Source: Conexibacter sp. S30A1
GTDB lineage: Bacteria; Actinomycetota; Thermoleophilia; Solirubrobacterales; Solirubrobacteraceae
Length of the DNA stretch: 64,000 nucleotides
Assembly: GCF_023330665.1 (NCBI RefSeq)
Contig: NZ_CP097127.1
Span: 2,294,001-2,358,000, forward strand
Direction: 5' to 3'
Notes under the pieces: generated by a model
Seen by the model: only the letters and a program-made list of their open reading frames with translations
The model's database searches: none
What the model was told of the DNA's origin: nothing
Position numbers and translations under genes: made by a program
Shown here: positions 44,150 through 52,154 of the stretch, in pieces
Numbering within the stretch: the first letter of the stretch is position 1
Layout: each line of letters begins with the position of its first letter

Positions 44150-45633
44150 GTCAGCCAGTGGCGGACAGGAACGGGGATGCACTCGAAGAGACACTGTCGC
44201 GAACGGCGGCTGCGTCTCTAAGCTGGGGAAGCACTAGCCCTGACTTCCGTGCTAGCGCGCTCGAGCTGGTCGCTGCCGGTCTTGAGGGCGCCCGCGACGA
44301 GCTCGTTCCACTCGCCGCGCGCGAGACGCATCTTTCAACAGATAGGCTGGCTGGTGAGCTGACTCGCACCACGTTCCAACTGCGAGCTTTCGCGGGGGCG
44401 CTCCGCGGGCGTTCGTTTGGGGACACGGTCATCGATCACGCTGACCCAGACTGGCCATCCGGGCCACGACCCGACCTGCGCGTGACGACAGTTGCGCTCG
44501 GGCCGGTTCTAGTTTTTGCAGGCGGCAACTTTCCGTTCGCGTTCAGCACGGCTGGAGGCGACACCGCTTCTGCACTCGCCGCGGGCTGCGCAGTGATGGT
44601 CAAGGCCCATCCGGGGCACCCAGAACTGTCCAGCGCTGTTGGCACGATCCTCGGACGTTGCCTACTGGATGCCGGCGCCCCGCACGGGACATTCGCGCAG
44701 ATCTTCGCGGAGGCCGAGGCTCGTGACGTGCTGGCCGACGCGCGAATTGCCGCTGGCGCGTTCACCGGGTCGTTGGACGGTGGCCGTGCCCTCTTTGACA
44801 TTGCGGCTGCTAGGTCTGATCCAATCCCGTTCTACGCAGAGATGGGTAGCGTCAACCCGGTCTTCGTTACCCCCGGAGCGGTCGCCGCTCGCCGGACGGC
44901 CATCGTCAACGGCTTCCTCACGTCGATGATGCTCGGAGCTGGCCAGTTCTGCACTAAGCCTGGCGTGCTGTTCGTACCGCAGGAGAGCCTACTCGAGCAC
45001 GAGCTCGTTGATGCCCTCGTTGTCCAAAGCGCTCAGGCGATGCTGAGCGAGCAGATCGCCGCCCGTTACCGCTTGATGCTTGGGACGCTGGGCCGCCACA
45101 AGGCTCTACGCTGGCTGGCCCACGGTAAGAGTGAAGGTCTCATGTCCGCGCCCAGTATTCTCACCACAACCACCACCGAGCTCCTTCGCGATCCAGCTAG
45201 GCTGCTGCTGGAGTGCTTCGGACCCGCCGCGCTAGTTGTCACGTACGACACCGCTGAGGAACTCCTCCACGTAGCACAGGTTCTACCCGGCCAACTGACG
45301 GCCACGATACACGGCGAGACCGATGAGCTTATCGCAGCGCAGCTGATTCAACTGCTCGCGCGGCGCGTTGGGCGAATTGTCTGGAACGGCTGGCCAACTG
45401 GGGTGTCTGTCACTCACGCAATGCAGCACGGTGGCCCCTACCCGGCCACCACGGCCTCGCTCCACACCTCGGTCGGCTCAGCAGCGATCAAGCGCTTCCT
45501 GCGCCCTGTCTGCTACCAAGGCGTTCCTGACGCGCTTCTTCCGCACGAATTGCAGGAAACAAACCCCAACGGCATCCCGCGATGGGTCGATGGGAGCTTA
45601 CGCATCCCGTTGCCGACGCCTCAGCCACGCTAG
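44146..45633 (+). CDS. Aldehyde dehydrogenase, 2-ketoglutarate-semialdehyde type
   Basis: A 495-residue enzyme of the NADP-type branch (KGSADH/2,5-dioxovalerate dehydrogenase-like). The catalytic Cys is in GAGQFCTKPGVLFVP and the Glu in YAEMGSVNPVFV. FAGGNFPFAFSTAGGDTASA is typical of this branch instead of the PWNFP block. It would convert 2,5-dioxopentanoate to 2-oxoglutarate at the end of pentose, uronic or aldaric acid degradation. That agrees with the sugar transporter and the GH88/105-like hydrolase. No dehydratase for such a route is in the window. Confidence 0.85.
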   Translation: MSQPVADRNGDALEETLSRTAAASLSWGSTSPDFRASALELVAAGLEGARDELVPLAARETHLSTDRLAGELTRTTFQLRAFAGALRGRSFGDTVIDHADPDWPSGPRPDLRVTTVALGPVLVFAGGNFPFAFSTAGGDTASALAAGCAVMVKAHPGHPELSSAVGTILGRCLLDAGAPHGTFAQIFAEAEARDVLADARIAAGAFTGSLDGGRALFDIAAARSDPIPFYAEMGSVNPVFVTPGAVAARRTAIVNGFLTSMMLGAGQFCTKPGVLFVPQESLLEHELVDALVVQSAQAMLSEQIAARYRLMLGTLGRHKALRWLAHGKSEGLMSAPSILTTTTTELLRDPARLLLECFGPAALVVTYDTAEELLHVAQVLPGQLTATIHGETDELIAAQLIQLLARRVGRIVWNGWPTGVSVTHAMQHGGPYPATTASLHTSVGSAAIKRFLRPVCYQGVPDALLPHELQETNPNGIPRWVDGSLRIPLPTPQPR

Positions 45634-45642
45634 GAGGGAACC

Positions 45643-46656
45643 ATGACAGTCGACAGTACGACCCGGAGACCGACGCTCGATGCCTTGACTCGTGACCTAG
45701 GTAATGGGCCAGACACGGTAGCCACATACGGTGAGTTTGGGCCCCAGTCTCTGCCTACTTCGCCGCTGAGGTTCCCCGACGGGGCCGCCTTCAGGGTTGA
45801 GATCCCAAGTGTGGAAGGGCCCGAGTGTCTTGACGCCGCATTGGCTGAGGCACAGCGTCTTCAGGTCCCTGTGCGCAGATTGTCACAAGGTAGCGGCGTG
45901 ATGCTCCAGACCGACGCTGAGCTGGATCGGATGGCGGCACGCGCGGCGGACGTTGGTGTCGAAGTGAGCCTCTTTGCGCGTCCATGCGCTGCGTGGGGAA
46001 TCTCAGCGGCCAGCCTCGCTCCCCTGGGCGCCGTTTTCGGTTCTGCGGCACGCGGGTCCGAGCAGCTCATCGCAGTTCTCGAGGACATCCAGCGAGCTGC
46101 CGATCATGGAATCCGCAGCGTACTGGTCTCTGACCTCGGGGTTCTCGCGTCGTTCGGTCGCATGCGGGCACGAGGCGAGCTACCCGGTGACATGCAGGCT
46201 AAGGTGTCCGTGATGCTCCCGGTCGCCAACCCCGCCAGCGCCGAAGTCCTAGTCGGGCTGGGTGCCGACACATTGAATCTACAGACTGACCTCTCGCTCG
46301 CTCAAATCGCATCGATTCGCTCGGTTGTTGACGTCCCACTCGACATCTACGTGGAGGCTCCTGACAGCATCGGCGGGTTTCTACGCTACGAAGAACTCGC
46401 TGCGCTCGTTCGGGTGGCAGCTCCCGTCTACCTCAAATTCGGACTGCGCAACGCACCTGAGGTCTATCCGTCCGGAAGCCATTTGGACAATGTCACTGTG
46501 GCATTGACACGTGAACGGGTTCGGCGTGCAAGGATTGGCTTGGAGCGCATGGCCCGCGCTGGCATGGATCTGACAACCTCTGAGCCGGGCGCGTCGGGGT
46601 TAGCAGTACCCCAGCCGAGGCCGAGGCGCACCAAGAGCGCCACCGTTCCCATCTGA
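45643..46656 (+). CDS. U32-like (peptidase family) TIM-barrel protein
   Basis: A 337-residue protein of the type annotated as U32 family peptidase in sugar-uptake clusters. It reads FRVEIPSVEGPECLDAALAE, VRRLSQGSGVMLQTDAELDR and VYLKFGLRNAPEVYPSGSHL. It has aggaggg upstream of ATG 45643. Alternating helix and strand blocks suggest a TIM barrel. No protease motif is evident to me. A metabolic or sugar-isomerase-like role is possible. It is the last gene of the transporter operon before a gap. Confidence 0.72.
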   Translation: MTVDSTTRRPTLDALTRDLGNGPDTVATYGEFGPQSLPTSPLRFPDGAAFRVEIPSVEGPECLDAALAEAQRLQVPVRRLSQGSGVMLQTDAELDRMAARAADVGVEVSLFARPCAAWGISAASLAPLGAVFGSAARGSEQLIAVLEDIQRAADHGIRSVLVSDLGVLASFGRMRARGELPGDMQAKVSVMLPVANPASAEVLVGLGADTLNLQTDLSLAQIASIRSVVDVPLDIYVEAPDSIGGFLRYEELAALVRVAAPVYLKFGLRNAPEVYPSGSHLDNVTVALTRERVRRARIGLERMARAGMDLTTSEPGASGLAVPQPRPRRTKSATVPI

Positions 46657-47145
46657 CGCCGGAAGCCCGTCAGCCTCATACATAAGCAGATAGTGCAGCT
46701 GGTGGTCGCACTTGTTTGCGCGGTCGGGTCTGGTCCCAATAGCGTAAACCTAAGCGCTGAGCATAAGGATTGAGTCTTTGACCGGCCTGGAAGGCTTGGG
46801 CTGGTTGAGGTGCGCGGGTCGCTTGACTGGCAAGGTGCTCATCTTGCGTTTGATGACCCGTGGGTTTTGGCGCAGCCAGCGTGGCGGGAGCGGCTGCGCA
46901 AGGATGTCAGGGATCGAGACATGATCGGTCAGTCGAGAGTCCGGAGGAGCGTTGCGCTGGCCGGCGCGTGGCATACCAGCACCATAAAACCACCGACCGC
47001 ACACTAACTTTACGGTCTTTGGTCTAGGCAACGTGTTGTGGGCGAGACCCCAGCCGTCAGGCGCCGACGATTAACCGGTCCGTAACAGTGAAGTGCACCT
47101 ACAGGACTTGACGGGGCCACCCGGAAGTACTAGTGTTTTCATGGT
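46657..47145. other. Intergenic region with transposase remnant
   Basis: About 490 bases. It contains the IS4-type remnant at 46750-46930 (annotated separately) and, at its end, the operator-like repeat and promoter of the transducer gene. Nothing else is supported. Confidence 0.5.
46750..46930 (-). pseudogene. IS4-type transposase C-terminal remnant
   Basis: The minus strand ends with ILAQPLPPRWLRQNPRVIKR then KMSTLPVKRPAHLNQPKPSR. This is the conserved basic tail of IS4-family transposases (NPRVxKRKMSxxxVKR). Nothing upstream resembles the catalytic domain, so only the 3' end of the gene survives. It shows past insertion-sequence activity inside the sugar cluster. Confidence 0.7.
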
Positions 47146-47159
47146 CAGATGGCTGTCTG
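47146..47159. promoter_or_regulatory. Second copy of the CAGAC-type inverted repeat
   Basis: CAGATGGCTGTCTG matches the reverse complement of the 39697-39710 site with one mismatch. It overlaps the more upstream ATG (47149) of the transducer-like gene, which argues that translation starts at 47176. Confidence 0.5.
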
Positions 47160-47175
47160 GGGGGCCAGACACAAT

Positions 47176-47565
47176 ATGGCTATAGAACCAAACCAAGAAA
47201 TGCGATGGATCATCCCTGACGGTTGGATGCCGACGGGCAGTTCTGCGGGCATCGACGCACACGAGGCCGTGTGCGTTGTCAACCTCGCGACTCACGACGC
47301 ACAGCTAACATTCACGTTCCTCTTCGAGGACCGGGAACCCGACGTGGTCGATGGGCTCATCTGCGGGGCGCGACGGAGCCGACACTTTCGGCTGGATTGG
47401 CCCCATGAGCTAGGTGGGTATCGGTTGGCCGCTGAAACTCCCTATTCGCTGCTCGTGGAAAGCGATTCGCCGATTAGCGTGCAGCACACGCGCGTGGACA
47501 CGCGTGCCGGAGGGATCGCGCTCATGACCACGATGGCCGGGGCCTTACATCGGATGACACTATGA
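47176..47565 (+). CDS. Sensory-rhodopsin-transducer-like protein
   Basis: A 129-residue all-beta protein resembling the Anabaena sensory rhodopsin transducer family. The features are RWIIPDGWMPTGSSAGIDAH, EAVCVVNLATHDAQLTFTFL, FEDREP and SDSPISVQHTRVDTRAGGIA. No rhodopsin gene is present. Homologues lie in sugar-use clusters, so it likely binds a metabolite. ATG 47176 is chosen because the earlier ATG 47149 lies inside the operator-like repeat. Its stop overlaps the next start (ATGA), so it is coupled to the MBL hydrolase. Confidence 0.75.
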   Translation: MAIEPNQEMRWIIPDGWMPTGSSAGIDAHEAVCVVNLATHDAQLTFTFLFEDREPDVVDGLICGARRSRHFRLDWPHELGGYRLAAETPYSLLVESDSPISVQHTRVDTRAGGIALMTTMAGALHRMTL

Positions 47566-48356
47566 CGTGGAGCGTCGACGTACTGCACTATGCGACTGGG
47601 CTAGTCCCTGGAGCGCAGGTCAGATGGCTGACCGGCTTCGACCAGTGGCAGGTATTTCACTTTAACGCCTTCCTGCTGCGGCAAGATGGCCAGAACGTCC
47701 TTGTGGACTGCGGGATCGACGATCTCGACGTCTTCAATACCGTGCTTCGCTCAACTTTGGGCGAGCGCGGGCTGCTGCACCCAGCGGGCCCGGGTGTCTC
47801 AATTCGGTCCCTGCTTGCCGAGCGGGGCTTGGAGCCACGCGACATTGACGTCGTGGCCCTGACTCACCTGCACATCGATCACGTCGCCAACGCACAGATG
47901 TTCCGGAATGCCACTTTTCTCATGTCTAGAGTGGGCTACGAGCGTCACGCAGACCTCGAACGACGCTTACCGGAGATGGTCCCGGAAGCGGTGTTCCCGT
48001 CGGGAGCGATTGGCTTCCTGCGCGAGAAGCCGGGCCGACTAGAGCTTGTCGACGACGGTCCTACGGCGCTGGCGGGCATCAGCGCAAAGCATGTCGGCGG
48101 ACACACCGCCGACTGCACCGCCTTCATCGTCGATGGCGATATCGGCAAGGTGATCTTCCCAAGCGATACGGCCTGGACGGCGCTTAACATCGCCGAGCGG
48201 CATCCTCCGGGATCTGTCGTCAACGTCGCGGAGTGCTACGAGGCGTTCAGGTGGCTGAACGCCACCAAAGGGATTGTCCTTCCGCCGCACGACGCACAGC
48301 TTTCTGACCTCTTATCGCGGAAGGCCGACGAACCTCGAACCAACGAGGAGGTGTAA
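47562..48356 (+). CDS. MBL-fold hydrolase (lactonase-like)
   Basis: A 264-residue metallo-beta-lactamase-fold enzyme. The metal motif LTHLHIDHVANAQM (HxHxDH) appears near residue 106, with further ligands in KHVGGHTADCTAF and PSDTAW. The arrangement resembles N-acyl-homoserine-lactonase-type proteins, which may also open sugar lactones. Given the setting in a sugar operon, a lactone of the transported sugar acid is a reasonable substrate; this is inference. Confidence 0.85.
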   Translation: MTWSVDVLHYATGLVPGAQVRWLTGFDQWQVFHFNAFLLRQDGQNVLVDCGIDDLDVFNTVLRSTLGERGLLHPAGPGVSIRSLLAERGLEPRDIDVVALTHLHIDHVANAQMFRNATFLMSRVGYERHADLERRLPEMVPEAVFPSGAIGFLREKPGRLELVDDGPTALAGISAKHVGGHTADCTAFIVDGDIGKVIFPSDTAWTALNIAERHPPGSVVNVAECYEAFRWLNATKGIVLPPHDAQLSDLLSRKADEPRTNEEV

Positions 48357-48409
48357 ACCTGCCCGAACTTGCCTGCAAGCATACATACTCGCATTGATGA
48401 ACCACACAA

Positions 48410-48428
48410 CGGGGTGATAGGCACCCCG
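48410..48428 (+). promoter_or_regulatory. Hairpin just ahead of the binding-protein gene
   Basis: CGGGGTG (48410-48416) and CACCCCG (48422-48428) pair around a five-base loop, 2 bases before the strong gaggagg site of the binding-protein gene. It could stabilise the 3' part of the transcript or modulate expression of the abundant binding protein. Confidence 0.35.
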
Positions 48429-48443
48429 CCGAGGAGGAGAATA

Positions 48444-49568
48444 ATGGCTTTACGAAGGTTGTCACTCAGACAACGGGTCGCCGCGCTGGCGGCAACGGTC
48501 GTAGTCTGTGTTGGAGGGTTACTAGGAGCTGGCGCATTGCTAGGAGCGTCGGCGGCGTCAGCGCATCAGCATTCGGCTCGAACTGCGAATTCGGCACGAA
48601 CTGCCGAGTCGGCCCGAGCTGCTAGTGGAGCGTGCGCGACCTTCTGGCGACCAGCCGCTGTGATTGCCGGAGGAAAACTACCCTCTGGTCTCTCCTGCGC
48701 GCACAAGCACCCGTACACGATTGCTCTTTTGGGCGGACTCAACTGCCCATACTGCTCGTCGTGGACTAAAGCGGCCGAAGCTGAGTTGACGGCGCTCGGC
48801 GCCAAGGTCGTCCTCAACCTGAACGCCAATGGCAGCGCTACGACGCAGGCCTCCCAGATGCAGGAGGCAATCTCGCGGCACCCTGACGGAATCATTGTTT
48901 TCCCAGTGAGTGAGTCGGGGATCGTGCCTAGCCTCATTGCAGCAAAGGCGGCCGGGGTCAAGGTGGAGGCTTCCAACTCACCTCCGAGCCCGGCGGCGAT
49001 GAAAGACATCATCGGCTATACGGGCCCGAATAACACCCAAGAGGGGCAAGTCGCAGCGAGAATGCTCGCCAACGCGATGCACAAGAAGGGTAACGTCATC
49101 GTGATCCTAGGCGCCGCTGGAACCACTCCTGAGGTTCAGCGACTCGCGGGCTTCAAGGAGACGCTGAAGAAAGTCGCGCCCAAGATGAGGGTACTTGGCA
49201 CGGGTGTCGGCAACTGGGAGGAGTCGCAGTCGATTACGGCCACTTCCAGCCTATTGAGCCGCTACGGCTCCAAGGTCAACGGAATTTTCGCAGAGGACGA
49301 CACGACAGCGGCCGGTGCTGCAAAGGCGGCAAAGGCGGCGGGTGTCAAGCTGCCAATCGTTGGAGTGGGCGGCAGCACGGCTGGCCTTCAAGGGATCAAG
49401 ACAGGCGCGATCTACGGAACGATGTATCAGTCCCCGTACCTGGACGGGGCATTTGGTCCGATAATGGTTTACGACACGCTTGAGCATCTCAAGCATCAGC
49501 ACGTGGTGAATCTCCCGCTGCCGATGATCACCAAGTCGAATGTGCGGAAGTTCAAGGCGGAGTGGTGA
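48444..49568 (+). CDS. Sugar ABC transporter substrate-binding protein
   Basis: A 374-residue exported binding protein of the RbsB-like family. The signal peptide has a basic start (LRRLSLRQRVAALAATVVVC) and hydrophobic core ending about ASAHQ. The mature part has the two-lobe pattern: YTIALLGGLNCPYCSSWTKA, QEAISRHPDGIIVFPVSESG and VNGIFAEDDTTAAGAAKAAK. ATG 48444 has gaggaggag ahead; a longer frame to 48369 would hide the signal. It belongs with the transporter at 40.5-44.1 kb, with four genes and an IS remnant between. A terminator follows. Confidence 0.92.
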   Translation: MALRRLSLRQRVAALAATVVVCVGGLLGAGALLGASAASAHQHSARTANSARTAESARAASGACATFWRPAAVIAGGKLPSGLSCAHKHPYTIALLGGLNCPYCSSWTKAAEAELTALGAKVVLNLNANGSATTQASQMQEAISRHPDGIIVFPVSESGIVPSLIAAKAAGVKVEASNSPPSPAAMKDIIGYTGPNNTQEGQVAARMLANAMHKKGNVIVILGAAGTTPEVQRLAGFKETLKKVAPKMRVLGTGVGNWEESQSITATSSLLSRYGSKVNGIFAEDDTTAAGAAKAAKAAGVKLPIVGVGGSTAGLQGIKTGAIYGTMYQSPYLDGAFGPIMVYDTLEHLKHQHVVNLPLPMITKSNVRKFKAEW

Positions 49569-49613
49569 ACTATCTAACCGGCAGGGCCTAGGCCGGCCTT
49601 AGCCCGGTAATGG

Positions 49614-49653
49614 ACGGTGGGCGGTTAGCCTTGGTGTAACCGCCCACCGTTCT
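49614..49653 (+). terminator. Strong terminator of the sugar operon
   Basis: ACGGTGGGCGGTTA (49614-49627) and TAACCGCCCACCGT (49637-49650) form a perfect 14-bp stem with a nine-base loop and are followed by TCT. It sits 46 bases after the binding-protein stop. Confidence 0.8.
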
Positions 49654-50343
49654 CGGTAGCACGCCCAGGAGATCAACGAGCGATCGGTGTCAGGTGCCCT
49701 TCCTCAGAAGTGCGGTCGGCGACGCTTGGCGCCAAGCTGAGACGCGTGCGAGACAGCCTCCGGGCGCGTGTCGCCCGGGTCCACTCCAGATCACTATTCG
49801 GGGTCTCGCGGCACGAATGTGGTCAGCGTGAGCAGCTGAAACCAGCAGGGAAAGGGAGCAACCGTGCGAGTCAGCCTCGCGCAAAGCCCGTCGCTACTTG
49901 GGATCAGGTGGCGCTGGCGGCGGTACGAGCCGGACTTTCGCCGGCCGCCCACGAGCATCCGCCGCTTGCGCACGACCTACAACGCACCTCCCGGTCACGC
50001 ATGCCCTGCTCACCGGCATCTTCTTGACATCACCGTACCCACATCAATGCCGGAAGACCCACTATTCGGAGAGCCACGTAATGAGGCCGACGTCGCTGTC
50101 TTTATCTACTTCGCCGTCAGACCGCTCAGGTCGAGCCGAGGCACGGTTGGATGTGCCACTTCACGCTCTTCTGTAGTTTGCTCGTCCGAGTGCCCGGTAT
50201 AGCCCGAAGCCATCCAATGTGCTGTGGGAGGGGGGTCCCAGACACCTGCTCCCGCGGTTCCGCTCGTGCAAGCCAAGCTGGCTGCATGCCGTGCCAACCT
50301 GCTGTCGCCGACAGTCACGCGATGAGACGCCGTGGTTTCTCCC
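49654..50343. other. Gene-free stretch before the integrase
   Basis: About 690 bases with only short frames, none recognisable. It could hold decayed element DNA. Confidence 0.45.
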
Positions 50344-51516
50344 CTAGCGCTGCTGGCGTCCGAACTGGCCCCCGGCGCGCCCCGCCGGCCCCTCGGTCGC
50401 GAAGGCCGCGGCAACAAGCCGCGCGTCATCAGGATGCGGGGCGTAGTGCAGGTACTTCATCGTCGTCTGGATGTCTGAGTGGCCCATCCACTCCTGCACA
50501 CGGCGCACATCAGCCTTGGCGATCATCCGCGTACCGAACGTGTGACGCAGGTCATGGAAACGCAGGGTCCGAAGGTTGGCACGCCTAAGCGCGGTCTTGT
50601 AGCGGATCCTCAATGCCGAGTCCGACAGGTACTGGCCGGTCTCGCTGGCGAAAACCAGGTCATCGTCACCGATCCAGTGCTCGCGGGCGGAAAGCTTCGC
50701 CAGGGCAGACGCCACATCCGGCGCCATCGGCACCGAGCGCACCTTGCCTGACTTCGGGGTCGTCAGCTGCCCGCCAGCCCAACTGGACCGCACACGGATC
50801 ACCGAACCGGAGAAGTCGACGTCGCGCCAGCGCAAAGCCAGCAGCTCACCCATCCGCAGACCCGTGAACGCAGCCGTCAAGTAGATCGCGCCATCAAGCT
50901 CCGAGGAAGCGGCGCGCACCAACGCCCACACCTCCTCGGGCGCGAGCACCTCAATGTCACCGCTCGAGCGTTGCGGGTGCTTCTCGACCCTGGCCAGCGG
51001 GTTCCCGTCCAGCCCATACACCCGCTGCGCACGCCGGAAGATGCCGTGCAACTGAATCAGCAGCTTGTTCTTCGTGCGGTTTGAGAGACCGTCAAGCGTG
51101 CCCCGCCATGCCTCGATCTCCTCGACCGTGATGGACTCAAGCTCGCGCTCACCGAACGCCGGCAGCAGGTGCGCGTTCAGCGCCGAGCGGTAATCACGGA
51201 TCGTCGACGGCTTGCGCTCGCGATCCTGCGCGATGAAACGCAACCACTCCTCGGCAGCATCGGCAAACGTCGCGTGGCTTGACCGCATGCCAGCCAACGT
51301 GCCCCGCCGCGCCTGATCGAGAACCTCGCCAAGCCAGGCCTCAGCCGCACGCTTGGTGAAGTAGCCCTCCGGTGGCCGTCCACGCGCAGACCAGACCGGA
51401 CCGATCTTCTTCTGCACCTGCCGACCATCGGGCAGCCGGTACTTCGCATACCAGACCGGACCCCTGGCGCGGTCCACGCGAAACACGTGTCCCGACGGCT
51501 CTGAAAGCGCTCCCAT
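50344..51516 (-). CDS. Tyrosine recombinase/phage-type integrase
   Basis: A 390-residue integrase. A tri-stranded/AP2-like N-terminus (VWYAKYRLPDGRQVQKKIGP) is followed by a SAM-like core-binding domain (TFADAAEEWLRFIAQDRERK). The catalytic residues are Arg in TGLRMGELLALRW, Lys near KSGKVRSVP, HxxR in HDLRHTFGTRM, His in GHSDIQTT and Tyr in MKYLHYAP. The start is 90 bases from the 3' end of tRNA-Lys on the same strand, the classic layout for an element integrated at a tRNA 3' end. A decayed partial copy lies at 35780-36068. Confidence 0.93.
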   Translation of the reverse strand: MGALSEPSGHVFRVDRARGPVWYAKYRLPDGRQVQKKIGPVWSARGRPPEGYFTKRAAEAWLGEVLDQARRGTLAGMRSSHATFADAAEEWLRFIAQDRERKPSTIRDYRSALNAHLLPAFGERELESITVEEIEAWRGTLDGLSNRTKNKLLIQLHGIFRRAQRVYGLDGNPLARVEKHPQRSSGDIEVLAPEEVWALVRAASSELDGAIYLTAAFTGLRMGELLALRWRDVDFSGSVIRVRSSWAGGQLTTPKSGKVRSVPMAPDVASALAKLSAREHWIGDDDLVFASETGQYLSDSALRIRYKTALRRANLRTLRFHDLRHTFGTRMIAKADVRRVQEWMGHSDIQTTMKYLHYAPHPDDARLVAAAFATEGPAGRAGGQFGRQQR

Positions 51517-51531
51517 GCGTGCTTTTCAACC

Positions 51532-51552
51532 ACATATTCGGGACATATTCGG
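51532..51552. repeat. Tandem ACATATTCGG repeat between integrase and tRNA
   Basis: ACATATTCGG occurs at 51532-51541 and again at 51543-51552, one base apart (11-bp period). It is located 15 bases upstream of the integrase start and 55 bases from the tRNA 3' end. This fits integrase arm sites or an integrase operator. Confidence 0.5.
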
Positions 51553-51606
51553 CAAACTGCGGCTTCAGCTAAAACCTGAAACAGCCTGCTTGCTGGGCTT
51601 TTGCAG

Positions 51607-51679
51607 TGCCGGCGCTGGGACTCGAACCCAGGCGCTTCGGATTAAAAGTCCGCTGCTCTGCCAACTGAGCTACGCCGGC
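51607..51679 (-). tRNA. tRNA-Lys (anticodon UUU)
   Basis: The minus strand reads GCCGGCGTAGCTCAGTTGGC and folds as a complete cloverleaf. The acceptor arms GCCGGCG/CGCCGGC pair with A as discriminator. The D arm is GCTC/GAGC, the anticodon loop CTTTTAA with anticodon TTT, and the T arm CTGGG-TTCGAGT-CCCAG. There is no encoded CCA. The integrase gene lies at its 3' side, so it is the likely attachment site. Confidence 0.96.
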
Positions 51680-51726
51680 CTGCCTCTGATGATGGCACTC
51701 GACGCCCGACCGCGAGCGGCCGGTGG

Positions 51727-52149
51727 CTACCGGGCCGCCGGGTCGCGGTGGGCGACGAGCTCGATCTCAACCAGCATGCGCGGGTCGATCAGGCCGGAGA
51801 CCTCGACCATCGTGGTAACCGGACCGCCGCCGGACAGACCGCCGAAGACCTCGCCGTGGACACGGCCCACCTCGTCAGCACGCGAGATGTCGGTCACGTA
51901 CATGCGCACCTGCACCACGTCGGCGACGCCCAGGCCGACGCGCGAGAGCTCGCCCCGCAGCTTGCGAAAGATCTCGGTGGCCTGCTCGCGGGGCGTCGCC
52001 CCAACCACCGCGCCCGACGGATCGACGGACGTGGTGCCGCCGATCATCACCCACGGGCCGGCGCAGACCACGCGGCTGTACCCGTAGAGCCCCTCCCACG
52101 GTGACGGCGGGTCTCCCGCCAGCCGCCTTGCTGATGGGCCTGGCGCCAT
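51727..52149 (-). CDS. RidA family protein (YjgF/YER057c)
   Basis: A 140-residue enamine/imine deaminase-like protein. The typical segments are SRVVCAGPWVMIGGTTSVDP, DVVQVRMYVTD and DPRMLVEIELVAHRDP, the last near the C-terminus. The conserved Arg of the RidA active site falls in the VRMYVTDI strand. It starts 5 bases after the purH stop, so it ends the purine operon. RidA proteins detoxify reactive enamines made by PLP enzymes. Confidence 0.85.
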   Translation of the reverse strand: MAPGPSARRLAGDPPSPWEGLYGYSRVVCAGPWVMIGGTTSVDPSGAVVGATPREQATEIFRKLRGELSRVGLGVADVVQVRMYVTDISRADEVGRVHGEVFGGLSGGGPVTTMVEVSGLIDPRMLVEIELVAHRDPAAR

Positions 52150-52154
52150 GCTGG

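Noticed and set aside
49864..50202. Plus-strand frame of 112 residues after the sugar operon
   Set aside because: A GGGA stretch precedes it but the translation has no family resemblance and is interrupted by no supporting context.
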